From Panonychus citri (taxonomy: Eukaryota > Arthropoda > Arachnida > Trombidiformes > Tetranychidae), in contig NW_026515450.1 of assembly GCF_014898815.1 (NCBI RefSeq), forward strand, positions 62,001-126,000: a DNA stretch of 64,000 nucleotides. Direction: 5' to 3'. The stretch's first letter is position 1. Each line of letters begins with the position of its first letter. The position numbers and the translations under genes are program-made. The notes below the pieces were generated by a model. The model did no database searches and was not told the DNA's origin. It saw only the letters and a list, made by a program, of their open reading frames with translations. This document shows, one piece after another, positions 13,636 through 26,277 of the stretch.

Positions 13636-13788
13636 AATCGGAAGATGAAACCGGAGATGGACATTGGAACCATGGAACTTGCTGATATGGAATTGAAAGC
13701 TCAACCAGGAGGAAGAGAGTTGACCATGAGGGAGGCGAATATGAAGATGAAAAATGATGAAACTTACACGATGACCTTTTACAATTAA
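13636..13788 (+). CDS. Candidate terminal coding exon, unknown protein
   Basis: A pyrimidine tract (TTTTTTTCC...) and TATTTAG give a good splice acceptor at 13,635. The following 50 codons are open to TAA at 13,786-13,788. The frame has an in-frame stop immediately upstream (TAG at 13,633-13,635), as expected if the open region starts at a splice site. The translation is hydrophilic and Met/Glu/Lys-rich and ends in TYTMTFYN, resembling the cytoplasmic tail of a longer protein. The base composition is more balanced than in the flanks. I do not recognise the family, and no partner exon was identified in this window. A chance open frame remains possible. Confidence 0.35.
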   Translation, partial: NRKMKPEMDIGTMELADMELKAQPGGRELTMREANMKMKNDETYTMTFYN

Positions 13789-14100
13789 AATTTCGTATGT
13801 ATCATAATTAATATGCTCATCTTTTCATATTAAGATTTTTGCTCTTTTCTTTGTTATCTTTGTTTATCATCACCTTGATTCAAACAATTTATTATTCATA
13901 TTTGCGTAAAAATTGTCAACAGAAAAGAAAAACGCTTCTTTTTTATCATCATCTCCTTTTCTTTTTACCTGTATATCTAAAGATACAATTAGAATAGTCT
14001 AAAGGAAATGATAATCATCTTCATCTTCACTAGTTAGCAATGAGGGAAAAGTTTATTTTGATTACAATCAAATGTGAATAGTAAAATGTACGTTGTCAGG
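13789..14100. other. Gene-free flank of the candidate exon
   Basis: AT-rich DNA after the candidate stop codon; nothing else seen. Confidence 0.5.
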
Positions 14101-14122
14101 GAGAGAGAGAGAGAGAGAGAGA
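14101..14122. repeat. (GA)n dinucleotide array
   Basis: 22-bp GA array. A (GAAA)n run follows at about 14,616-14,640. Confidence 0.95.
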
Positions 14123-17100
14123 CGATTATGATGATGGAAAAGGATGGTGACAAGAAGATTCTTCTTTCTCTCGCCATCATCATCATCATCACACAATTAA
14201 TTTGTTTGTCTACATGTGAATCTAAAGGAATAATAAGATAATGATAATAATCTCTCTTTCTCTTATTTAACAGATCCAAAGGTAAAACGGGAAGTTGATA
14301 GATGAAAATAAAGAGACAGAAAGAGGAAGATGAAAGATGCAAAATGGTGAGAAGAGATAAAAGAGGAAAAAGTAATAATTCTGTTGACGAGATGACACCT
14401 TGATGATATTCAGGTGTATAAACAAATGACACTTTGGTACGTGTTCCAATGGCTAATAAGACAAGTGCAATTTTAAGAGGATGTTGAGGTTAAGGATGAA
14501 AAAGATGAAGATGATGATAGATCAACAAGAAAACAACCAAAAAGATGGGAAAATGGATCAAATTTATTCAAATTTAATTGGGATAAAGAGAAAGATGATT
14601 AGTAGTAGATGAAAGAAAGAAAGAAAGAAAGAAAGAAAAAAAATTAATCATATCCTATAGATGATTAACAATTGATGACGATAATGATGATAATAATTAG
14701 AGTACGTGCCAAGGTCGTCATGCGCAGCTCGCAAATGATAAGCACGTACAGGAATCAACAACAACAACAACAACAACAAGAGGGATAAAGTAGTAAAGTG
14801 ACAAAAAAAAAGTAACATCAAGATAACAATGAATTGAAATGAAATTATGAATGAAAGAAAATATGAAAATACTGATGAATGGATAAGGATTATAATCTGT
14901 TGTCTGAATAACAAGAATACAGGATAAATCTGAAAGTGAGAAAGGGTGGAGATGATGAGGAGGAGGGAGGGTGAGTTGAGGATCAGAAGGAGGTGATAAA
15001 CACAACAACAACATGAACAACAACACTCACACATACACACTCAGGTAATAATACAACAGGTAAGTTGTTGTTTGGCTATATGATGGGTGGAGATACAATG
15101 AAACAAAATGGGAGTAAACTATTAATACTATTATTATGATTATCAATTGATTAGCTGGTTGATTCATTCAACAATTTACTTGATTATAATAAGATTATTG
15201 TTGATAAAATGAAAGGATAAATAGTCACACTCATTGACACAATCAAGATAAATAATTGTGATATTATCTAATAATTAATATATATATTATATGTTGTGAA
15301 AGAAAGGAACAACAATTAACTTTTAGAGTTTACAATCTACTTAATTTTGTGTTAATTATATTCAAAGAAAAATTAGTTTTTACTTTTTAGTTACAATGAT
15401 ACAAAATTAAGTAAATTAAATAAATTACTTGTAGTACATGAAGCTATTAAATTTTATTTACGATAATTATGATAACTTAAGTTTAATGTGTTAAGTTAAT
15501 TTCTTTTCATACCTTTGATTGTTTATTATCCACAATTAAAACCTCTGATTATTAATTGTTTACCTTGTATTACATGTGAATGGTGTCAATCTTGATAATC
15601 AGTGTAATCAGTAGGTTAAAAGCCTTGTAATTAACAATAATAATTACAATCAGACAGATAATAATAATAATAATTTTTTAGTTATATGAGTTGAAAAAAT
15701 AGTTACATTGTTTTTGATTGTTGCTAAATGATTGCGGACAATTAAATTCAACGCATTCATGAACATGCATATATATGAATATGTATTCACATTTTGTTCA
15801 GCTTATTGTGATAATCATGATGCTAATCATCATGTAATCCTAATCATGATGGTGATTAACGTTCTGGTTGGTTCAATAGAATAAAAAAAAATTCAGTTCT
15901 GAGAAAAGTTCTGGTCTAGACCTTTGATTGTTGTTGTTAATTGTTTTTTTTTCTGTAACAATTAGACATTTACTATCTTGTTGTTGTTGTTGTTTCTTGT
16001 TGGTTAATTGTGACATTTTTTGTTGTATTATTTCATATGATTTATATGATCATCTCTTGATTGTTGCTCATTGAGATTGTAATTGTTTTAATCAGTTTGT
16101 TAATTAGGGTTTTTCATTGATTTTTATTATTATGGTTGATTGTTGATTAATTATTTTTCAGGTAAAATTTATGATTAATCCTTTGTTAATTGTTACACTC
16201 CTATGAAAAGGGAAACGTTTATAAATCAAATTGTTTAATGGTCTTTACAGGACAATTGAGTTAATTTGATTGTGAGAAATTAATTGTCACTAGGATGTGA
16301 ACGTGATTTGTTATTATTATTGCAAATTAAAGTTTTGTTATTTCATTTTCAATTTAATAACAATTTATATTAATTATATACACTAATTATTAAGTCTATT
16401 AATTGTTTGTCATCATTAATGTTGATAAATGTTGACAAAAAATAAAAGTACTAAGCAAATGATTAAAGTTAATCGTGATTAGGATAATTTATTGATCTTA
16501 ATTAAGGAGGAGGATGGAAACGAGGATTAGGATAATTAATTATTAATTGTTGACTATTTGCTACTATTCAAAGTCAATAAGCTAATTGTTGTTGTAATTA
16601 ACTTTTTTGTTAATCTCAATCTGAATGTTTGTTTACCTGGGAAACTAAAACAATTTCATCAATGGAAAAATTTAATTCAATTAAACTTGAATGAAAATGA
16701 TAAGTTAATTATGTTTACTAATTGTCTTGAATACTAATACTTACTATATATTATAATACTATAACAATATTAACTATTAATAATTAATTAATTAATGACC
16801 AAGATGAGATTTGATTGATTGTGAAAAGTTTTTAATTGGTTGAATTTTGATTCGGTTTGAAGAGTTGTTGACAATCAAGATTTACAATCAAACAAATTGT
16901 CTTATAATCTAAAATTATCAGTATGTGAAGTGTCTGTTAATTAAAATTCATTGTTTTAATTTTGTTTGGCTGTTAACTAAGCGAATTGATTATTAACAAT
17001 TAACTTTACGTGAAATTTAAAAAGTTTCAACGTTTTTGTCTGTGTTCAACCAACGAAAGGAAAATAATATTTGTTATCAGAATCAAATTGTAATGATTAT

Positions 17101-18940
17101 AATTGTTGTTGATTAATGGATAAGGGCAGTTGAAGGAAAAAAGGTAAAATGAGTTAGCTACACACTCGTTGACAAATAATTAACAATTAAACGACAATTT
17201 AGCCTCTAAATTACTGAGAAAATTGATTTTGATTAAAATGTCAGATAATTTTCCAAGTGATTGATGAGGTTTGAATTGAAAGGAAATGAAGCAATTTATA
17301 AATAAAGGTAAAAAGTGATTAGCTTAACTAACTTTTGATCAACAATTTGATAAAATTGTCTCCTTAATTGTTTATGTATATGTTAACCTGATCATTGACC
17401 GAGAGATAGTTTTACCAGACAATTTAAATTGTTATAACAATTAACAATCAACCTGTTGGACATTCAAGGTCTATGCTATGGTTTAATCATTAAAAGAAAA
17501 CTTTTTCTGCTTTTAATTGTTACACATTTTCTTCATCATTATCTAATCAGATTAATTGTGAATATGATAAGAAAGTTAGTCTTTAATGTGAGAAATTAAG
17601 TGTTTTCATAATTGTAATTAAAGTTAATCCAATTTAGTTTCCTTTTTTTTAAAGCAAGAGAAAAACTTTTCGCAATTATTATTAAATTTACAATGTGAGA
17701 AGTTGATTTAAATCATTAACAAGATTTTACTTTTGTTTTAGTGCAAACAATTAACTTAATTTACATATCAAATTGTTAATTGTTTAAATACCTGAAGATT
17801 GACAATTTACATACAATTATAATTAACTATCATTTTTCATCAACATCCTTTGAACACTTAAACATTGACCATTGTTTTAGATTAACAATTAATATGATTA
17901 ACTTTTTCTTTCTCTGTGTTCAACGTTAATTGTTGATATTATTTCACTGATTGTGTTCATGGTGTTAAACTAATTGTTTGTTAACAGGTGATAATCATAT
18001 TTCTAATTGATGACAATTAAAAGTAATTCTTAAAGTTAATCAGTAACAATTTAGCAACGATAATAATACTAATAAGACATTAACCTTCCTAATGAGTTAT
18101 ATTAATAAGTTTTAATTGTTGAAACAATTAAAGTTTTCAGTTGATTATTATTACAATTAAGTGTCTCTCTCTCTTTGTCTGTTAATCAATCTAAATGTAA
18201 ATTCAATTTGATTTGATTGTCTAATTGGTGACAATGTGATCAAGTGTTGGTTAATTTAACCATAAACATTAATCAAATTGTTTAATTAGTTTGATTAGTT
18301 TTAATTTAATTTGTAAACTGGTTAAAGGTTGGGCTTGAGTAATTAAGATTTTCTATTTTAATTATAATTGTAATTATTAATACTTTTGAACGTTCATTGA
18401 TCAACAATTAAATTACAATGATTGTAATTATCATGATGATGATTAATATTATTGATTACATATGATGAACAAGAAAAATAAAATTAATGTTACTCATTCA
18501 TCAAATTTAATTAATATAATCAATTGATTGTCTCATGGTTAAAACATAATATGAAAGTTAAATATTTAGTTAATTGTAATATTATTGTCATTTGTTATTG
18601 TTAATTTAGTTTTTCAGGTTAATTGGTGATTAAGCCTTGAGGTTAAAATAATGAAATATAATTTAATTGTGGTTTCAAGGTAAATTAGTTAACCAATTGT
18701 CAGTTAATCGTTGAGCAGATTGATTGACAATTAACTGGATTAACATATTAAGATGATGATTACTATTATTATTTAGCATTAATGATAAATTGTAATCATA
18801 ATTTACAGATGATTTGAAAATTTATCTTGCAAAAACATGAACAATGATCAATTACAATTAAGGAGGAGGTGAGGGTAGTCAGTTAATTATCTCGGACAAT
18901 TTACAAATGATTTAGATGATGATGAATGAAGATGAGAGGC

Positions 18941-18971
<31 letters not shown>

Positions 18972-21841
18972 GAAGAAGAAGATGAAACTTATTTCTTCAT
19001 CTTTTTTTCTTCTAATTTCTATTCATCATAATAAGAAATTAACTCTCATTGTAAAAGAATGAGAATTTTTTTTTCTCTCCAAAAACTTATTGCCCATAAA
19101 ACTCTTGACCATTAATTGTAAATAAAGTAATTAACATGATTATCCTGTTGGACATTGATGACACTGATTAACTTTGATAATCATGATAATCATCAAGCTA
19201 TTCATGGTCATGGTCATCACGATAGAGATGAGAGAGGAAGTTGTTAACTTTTGACCATCAACTATTAGACTTTAATTATCGTTGTTGATGATGATGATGA
19301 TGATGATCCTTGATGGTTGATAATTGTAAGTGGTTTTTTGCTTTGTTTTAATTGTAAACATGATTAAGTAATTGTAACAACAATTAGTATTGAGACTAGA
19401 AAGTTAATCATAAACTTTTCTCAATTGTAATAATACAAAAGCAGAAATAAATTATTACCATTAACTTGATTGTGTTTATGTTGATTCAAGTTGTGTTCAT
19501 CATTTCAATGGACGGATTAAAATTAATTGTTGTTGTTGTTGTCCTTTTTTCTTACTGTTTTTTTTTAATTGTTACCGATGATTATTAAATTGTTTCACAG
19601 ATTTAGTAACAATCATGTTACGAAAATTTCATGTTCAGATAACCATGAAATCTGTGTGTTTGGCACGAAATTGTTTTCACTTTCATTGAGAAAAGACAAA
19701 ATGTTTAATCATTAATCTTGAGACACCAGTAATCATTTTCCACTAATCTGTTAGTTAACAATTAAATTTAACTATCTGGATTTACATGTAGTTAGTTAAA
19801 ATGATAATAAACAAAAATTAGGGTTCCAATTGAGTTACCTGTTTGATTGATTGAATGAGAATTGTTTATCATCAACAATCAGTAAATAAACATTAAGATT
19901 AAGATTAGATTATTATTGTAGCAGTGATTAAGTTGATTATGATTAACTACAATCAATGTTTCTTCAATCAGAATCATTAAAATGATAATGAAAAAATTGA
20001 TTCTATTAATGATCAGTTTTAATTGCTTACTACAAGTATAATAATTTATTCATAGGTCGTTGGTGTTGTTAAGATGATCAATTAACTAATCATTATCATT
20101 TAATTTTCTCATAGATTTATCAATGAAATTAGTTGATTGTAGTTAATCAACAATTTATCTACCATTAAAAAGACAATTTAATATTAATGTTGATATAAAA
20201 TTTAAATGAATACATGGTTACCTAAGTTACACTATTCGCAATCTTATTGATAAAATTATCTAATTACTCTGATCAGTTTAAGGGAATCATTGTTAGCTCA
20301 TCATTCTGGTGATTAAAATAAACAATTTACTCAGAGGAGTTGATTGTTGATCGATTAGAATCAATATTTAGATTCTAGCTCAGGTTAACATTAATACTTG
20401 CATTTGATGAACTTAAATCATCACCTCTGAACTTAAACAATTGTTTCATCCCAACGATTAATCAATGGAAACTCAAATTCTGTTTCTTTAATTATTACTA
20501 TTGATTCAGCTATCGAATTTCATTTTCGTTCATTTCTACTCATAATAACTAGAATAGACTGAAGGAAAAAGTCTCAAGCTCAATTGTGAACATATTCGGA
20601 GGTCATTTGAAGGTGAATCGTTGATGTTTAATTTAAAGTTCCCAAAAGTTTGCTCAACCCTTGACGGAAAAAGCTCCTAATCGGATTGGATTAATCATGA
20701 GAATTGATTCTGAATAGAAACTATCATTTAGCGAAGATGAATAAAGTTCTTGATTCTTTGTTCTGAACTTTGTTTCAGAAAATTGTATCAATAGACTGAT
20801 CATTAATTGTGGTAACGCTCTGAAATTGATTTAAATCGTACAGTCACAAAATCGTTTGAAAGTTTTCACCGAAAATTGAATTCAACTGATTGATTTCATC
20901 TATGAACTGAATGAAAATCGAGTCACTCATTGTTGAAACGATTAAATTAGCAATAAAATTAACTAAAGTATTCTAATAGTTAAGTATTGTAAGAAGAAAA
21001 CAATTAAAAAGGTTCATTGAAACATAAAAGTTTCTCAGCTGAATCATTAATATCTAAATAGTTAATTACTGAGAAAGAAATTTGTTTTCGTTAATTGTTA
21101 AACCATTGGAATTAATTCAACTCATTTGTAACTCAATTAACTTTTATGATTGTGAAACAATTTAAATTAATAAACATTTTTCAAATTAGACACGCGATCA
21201 TCATAATTAAGCTCATCACCATAATAATGGATTTAGAAAAGATAATCAAGTTAATCTTAATTGTTACTAAATTGTTTACATTTGCTACTGAATTTTTGTT
21301 CATTTCAAACAATATTTCATCTCTCATGTTAGTATGATGATCATGAGGATGATTAATTATTTTCTAATTGTTGTCTAACAATTAGCTGAAACTTGTACAT
21401 ATATCGTTAGAGGACAAGATCAGATGCTAAAATATATATATTATTTACCATTTACTATTAATATAACAATTAAAAGGAATCACCTAACAATCATATTATC
21501 AACAGTCTAGATTAATGTTTAACGACTGGTTAATGGTAACAATTAACCACAATCAAAAACGCTAATCAATTATCATGTTATTAAAAACTGTAACAAATTG
21601 TAACCAAGAATCACCTCAATTCAGAGGATTAGTCTGAATACTTTTTTCCTCCATTGGTCTCAATCAAATTGTGATTAACTCAACAATTAGTAAAATCTGT
21701 CTTAATTGCTACTAACATCTCAAATCTTCAAAGATGATGATAGTTACAAAGAAACAGAGAGAGAGATGAATAAGATGAAGATGAAATTTTAGTTAATCGT
21801 CAATGGGGATTATCAAGTTTACTGATTAATTTTGAATTTAG
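14123..21841. other. Long gene-free AT-rich tract
   Basis: About 7.7 kb without a convincing exon. Microsatellites fade after about 15.1 kb (one GAT run near 18,945-18,970, one at 19,287-19,306). They are replaced by very AT-rich sequence with constantly recurring CAATTAA, TTAATTG and ACAATT words. It could be intergenic DNA or a long intron of an unseen gene. Confidence 0.5.
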
Positions 21842-21958
21842 GTCAAAGACGAAAGATGCAAGGCCACAATTAAAACCAACAATCGATGTAAGAACATGAA
21901 AGTTTATGACCCAAAGAGAGGGGAAAATATCATCAAGATGCTTCCTGTTTTCGCTTGA
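21842..21958 (+). CDS. Candidate terminal coding exon, cysteine-containing
   Basis: After an acceptor-like TTTTGAATTTAG, 38 codons stay open to TGA at 21,956-21,958. The translation has two cysteines eight residues apart and a basic character (KDERCKATIKTNNRC ...), ending KMLPVFA. This stretch is clearly richer in G and C than its flanks. I do not recognise a family and found no upstream partner exon. It could be the last exon of a secreted protein, or it may be chance. Confidence 0.35.
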   Translation, partial: VKDERCKATIKTNNRCKNMKVYDPKRGENIIKMLPVFA

Positions 21959-24299
21959 AACTTGTAATGTCTTTTTTTACGAGTTTTTCGCTGTGATAAT
22001 TTAATTCTCTCAAGATAAATATCTCTACGTAATCTCTTTAGTCCAATTTGTTGATTGTTAAAGAGCTCATGTTGTTAATGATGCCAATTATTATCTCCAA
22101 TTAAAGTTTTCAACTGAATCTCCTCAGTGTTTATATCGTTACTCCTGAAACGAAAAACTTTATTTAGATTCACTGAAAAAATTTTCTTTTCCATTGAAAT
22201 TGTTTATCAAATTATCTCAAAGGCTGAAGGTTAATGATAATAAAATAATAAGATTTTGAGATCATTTGTCTTCCATGAATATCGTCATCATCATCATGAT
22301 GATATTCAGGTGATCAACATCCTAATTCAATGATTCAACGATCCATCATCGATTAACATCTCTAAATTTATTGTTAGATTTTAATTTAATCCATTAGGTC
22401 AGAATACATTGTAATTAAGATGATCGAGTTAATCTAAATCTATAAAACAGTTAAATTGTAAAAAAAATTAACAGAATCAAAGTATTACAATAATATTACA
22501 ATGTAACTACAATGTAATATTAGCAATTCTGTAGCTACATGCATAACAAATTGACAATTAAAAATGCAAAATGATTGTAATTGTTGTAAAATATTGTCAA
22601 GTTTCAAATTGTTGATTAGCAAGATCAATTTTGATGATAATTAGTTGTGGGTTTTACAAGTTAATCAGCTTAATCCAGTTTACTTTATCTAGATTTGAAT
22701 ATATCGTATTTTCAAAGATAGACTTGAGTTTGTTAGTTGACAATCAAGTTAAATGAACAATTTAGATGACAAAATGTGATTACGATGATGATGAAGATGA
22801 TGAGGATGATGAGGATGCCTTTGGTTTTTCAATTCTCAACTGTGACAATGATAACAATGGTTATGGTGACAATTTGAGTTTCTTATAATAAATTCAGGTT
22901 GATTGTTGGTTGAACACAATTAGTGGATGGATTTTGGCAATCCAACAATTAACTATAACAATTTACATATTCTCTAGACAGTATTTAGCATTTTACAACA
23001 TTCAATTGAGTTTGTTTAGTTGAAACAATTAATTAATCTGTTGTTAATATATATTAACAATCAAGATGCGTAAATATAATTACAATTAAAAGTTACATAA
23101 GAATTGAATTTGATAAAAAAAAAGAACAGAAAATTTTTAAATTGTTGTTAACATTTGTATACATAATTTTAAATGGACGATGATATGATATGTATTGTAG
23201 ATTAATTTTAAATTGTTGGTAAATTGTTGTTGATGAAAACATTTTCGTGGTCGCTGGGGCGAGATAATTGTTACTCTTTAACTTTTTTGTGGGTTAATTT
23301 TTGATTGTTGACCATAAATTATAACAGAAACTAATTGCTGTTATTGTCTAAATTGTTTAGACAATTTTTCTGTTTCCTGACAGAATGTCAATTATTTTAA
23401 TCACCTCTTTATAATTTTGTTTTCTTGTTTGATTATCTTAATCTTTTCTTCGTCTCTTTCCCAACAATTAACAGGCTTATTAATTTTTACCCTTTTTCTT
23501 AATGAGAATCATGATGTTTATCATTTCTCGTCGTCTAGTTGTGTTAATTACAACAATTACGATAATTTTGTTGAGTTTATTAACTGGAAGGGATCATCGT
23601 CTTGGTGAATTTTGTCTCAATTCATAATAAAAAAGTTCGCCTTCAATTATTTTCGCTTCTCTGTTGATGTTTTGTCTTTTCGTCCTTTCGAATTGAATAT
23701 CAAATAACCAAATTCGAAACAATTTTTTTCTTTTTTTCTCTTCGTTAAGAAGAAAAAGAACAGAATTCTCCAAATCAACAGTAAATGACCAAAGGAAAAG
23801 TTCTAGAAATCACCGGGAAAACAACGATATCCAATCACGAATCTAAATCAACGAAAGAAAAAAAAAGAAAATTAAAAAATCGAAACAAAAAGTTGCAATT
23901 CTATGAAAACGGATTCGAAAACAATTGACAATCAACTCTAAACAACTTCTTTGAATGCACTTGCAACATTCGATCAACAGCACAATCGAATTAACAAACT
24001 TTCTCTGTTACCAATTAACTTTAAATTTCTCAACAATTAATTTCTTTTCAATAATTTGTTAATCAATTATTTCTAAGAAAATGAATCGAGTGAAAATCTC
24101 AAGTTAAGGGACCGTTTTTCGAATGCAATTACAATACGACCCCTTCTTTTTTCTATTGGCTGTGAGTATTTTTATTTAAGGTGAATTTACATGAATTTTA
24201 CCATGAATTCAGAATTTTTATAAAGTGAAAAATATTATAAATTGTGTAGTGTTTCCCCTGGATCAGTTTGAGTATAAGAACTTCAAATAAAAAGCTACC
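21959..24299. other. Gene-free AT-rich DNA upstream of the retrotransposon
   Basis: No gene seen. GAT words occur near 22,785-22,820. The true 5' boundary of the retrotransposon may lie within the last few hundred bases; no target-site duplication could be recognised. Confidence 0.5.
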
Positions 24300-24331
24300 A
24301 AACAATAATAAATTACGAAACAAAAACGACC

Positions 24332-24699
24332 ATGTACTACACCTACAAAAATCTGATGAGAATAAGCGTGACCAAGGTGAGTAATACGGTCAAAATAACT
24401 TAATTTTCTTTTAAGATTTTGATTTTTTCTGTTAATAAATACAATCCTTTTAGCAAACCGATAACGGCAAGATTCAAAACTTAACGTTAATAATTACTAT
24501 TAACGGAAAATATAATCTCTATGGAGACAAAAAAGAATATAAAAAGAAACAAATCAAATCAAACTAACATTACCTATTTACATCTCATCTTAATAATAAC
24601 ATACAAAATTTATTATTCTACCTAATATCAACATCAATCTAAATCTTCTATTATTATTATTTTTCTATTTGTGAATTACAGTTAATCACCCAAATAAAA
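24332..24699 (+). other. Possible 5' coding exon and intron of ORF1
   Basis: An ATG at 24,332 opens 15 codons that end exactly at a strong donor (AAG|GTGAGTAA, 24,376/24,377). A good acceptor (TTTTTCTATTTGTGAATTACAG) lies at 24,681. Joining 24,376 to 24,682 keeps the frame and adds six more codons before the ORF1 ATG, giving a 21-residue N-terminal extension. The intron would be 305 bp. An intron inside a LINE would be lost when a spliced RNA is copied, so either the genomic RNA is unspliced or the junction is chance. Confidence 0.4.
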
Positions 24700-25896
24700 A
24701 TGAGTAACATTGATCAATGGATTGTGAGACATGAAATCCTCAAAGGAATAAAAAAAGACCTATTCAAAAATTACCTTCAAAAACTACCAGACCCATCAAG
24801 ACAAATCTTCATCAATCAATTTAACCAACTTCATTCTGACAAAGAAATTCAACAAAAACTGAAAATAAATAAAAAACAAATGGACCACCTTAACAACCTA
24901 AATCGTGAATTGAAACAATTTCAAGAGATGAACAACAATAATATGGAACTAGAAGAAACCACAGAGGAAAGGCTACAAACAGCCATGGAAGTTATTGAAA
25001 ATGATCAGGAAGAACTATCGTTAATTATTCCGGTTCAACCAAGACAAGCTGGTTCAATAATAATGCGTCATGACAAAAGAAAAACAGAGGAAGCGTTTGA
25101 TCAACTACAAAAGAAGAGATCCAACATTCCAATTAATTGGATCAAATGGTCAAATATTAAAGCATCTCCAATAGCTTTGATCTCTCAACAAAATGCAACA
25201 CCAAAGATGCTCTACGATAAAATTGCTCAAGAAATTGATGATGGTAACATTCCAAGTGACAAGGAAATTGAATATTTTATCAATGAGAAAACAGTGAAAA
25301 TCAAAGCCACGTCGTTCGAGAAATTGGATAATACTATTAATACAATTGAGAAAATAATAACCCAATTACAGATCAAAAGGTTTGAACAAAAAATGCCAAG
25401 AGTCAGAATCATTGGGATTCTACAAGGTGACGATATTATTGATAATATCCTGTTGAATATGTTCAAATTCAACAAGTATATGAATGAACAAAATATATCA
25501 ATTATTAAACCTGCGAAAAACAATCAAAACAACAAAAATAATAGAGATATTATTATTCAAGTTACACCAGCAGTCAGATCAGAACTTCAAAACAACCATG
25601 GATACATATCAATGGGAATTAAACACTACAAAGCAGTTGATCACTTTGATATAATGTATTGTTCATCATGTCATCAACTCAATCACTGGCGTTCACAATG
25701 TACAACACAAAGTGTTTGTAAAAATTGTGCTGAGTTACATCATATTGATTTTTGTGAAAACCCAAATAATAAAAAATGTGCTACCTGTGGTCAAAATGAT
25801 CATCAACCAGGTACACTTGATTGTCAATTGTATAAGAAGAAAGTTGAGCAAGAAACTGCAAAGAATGTATTCCAATACCAATATCTAATGAGATAG
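24700..25896 (+). CDS. LINE ORF1, gag-like nucleic-acid-binding protein
   Basis: 398-residue protein expected to coat the element's RNA. The N-terminal third is charged and probably helical. Residues about 195-315 match in style the conserved central region of arthropod LINE gag proteins (PRVRIIGI ... VTPAVRSEL). Three zinc knuckles follow at about 320-334 (CX2CX4HX4C), 340-352 (CX2CX4HX3C) and 360-375 (CX2CX4HX6C). The last spacing is characteristic of jockey/I/R1 elements. The frame is intact from the ATG at 24,700 to TAG. A spliced upstream exon may extend the N terminus by 21 residues. Confidence 0.85.
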   Translation: MSNIDQWIVRHEILKGIKKDLFKNYLQKLPDPSRQIFINQFNQLHSDKEIQQKLKINKKQMDHLNNLNRELKQFQEMNNNNMELEETTEERLQTAMEVIENDQEELSLIIPVQPRQAGSIIMRHDKRKTEEAFDQLQKKRSNIPINWIKWSNIKASPIALISQQNATPKMLYDKIAQEIDDGNIPSDKEIEYFINEKTVKIKATSFEKLDNTINTIEKIITQLQIKRFEQKMPRVRIIGILQGDDIIDNILLNMFKFNKYMNEQNISIIKPAKNNQNNKNNRDIIIQVTPAVRSELQNNHGYISMGIKHYKAVDHFDIMYCSSCHQLNHWRSQCTTQSVCKNCAELHHIDFCENPNNKKCATCGQNDHQPGTLDCQLYKKKVEQETAKNVFQYQYLMR

Positions 25897-26277
25897 ATCA
25901 TTCAAACAGAATGAATATCTTGCTCATTTCCAACAAATGACAATTTATTATTATTTGAGTTTCAATCAATAACCATTTATGTTATTATTTTGTCTTTTTC
26001 CAATCATTACAAAACAAGTTTATATTCAGTTTAATACATTTCAATGTTCATTTAATATTCTTTCTCTTTCATGATTACAATAATAAAAATAATATCAAAA
26101 TTAATGATCAAATATTTCTCTCGTTGATAACAATTATCTCAAATCAATAGTAAATTTCAATACTAAATGTTGATTAACTAAATAATAATGATAAACATAA
26201 ATGAATTACATGAAAAACAAAATTACGCTCCAAATGAAAATTTTCACAAAATATGAATCAATATAGCTTTGAAAAGC
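25897..26277. other. Spacer between ORF1 and the antisense gene
   Basis: 381 bp of AT-rich DNA between two convergent stop codons. It would serve as the 3' region of both ORF1 and the antisense gene. No ORF or structured motif was recognised. Confidence 0.5.

Noticed and set aside
14034..15040. Minus-strand frames of 102-132 codons
   Set aside because: Low-complexity Leu/Ser/Ile/Cys translations of GAT, GA and CAA repeats. No domain, and two frames are equally open.
25150..25523. Minus-strand frames within LINE ORF1
   Set aside because: Shadow frames of a strong zinc-knuckle coding region; no motif.
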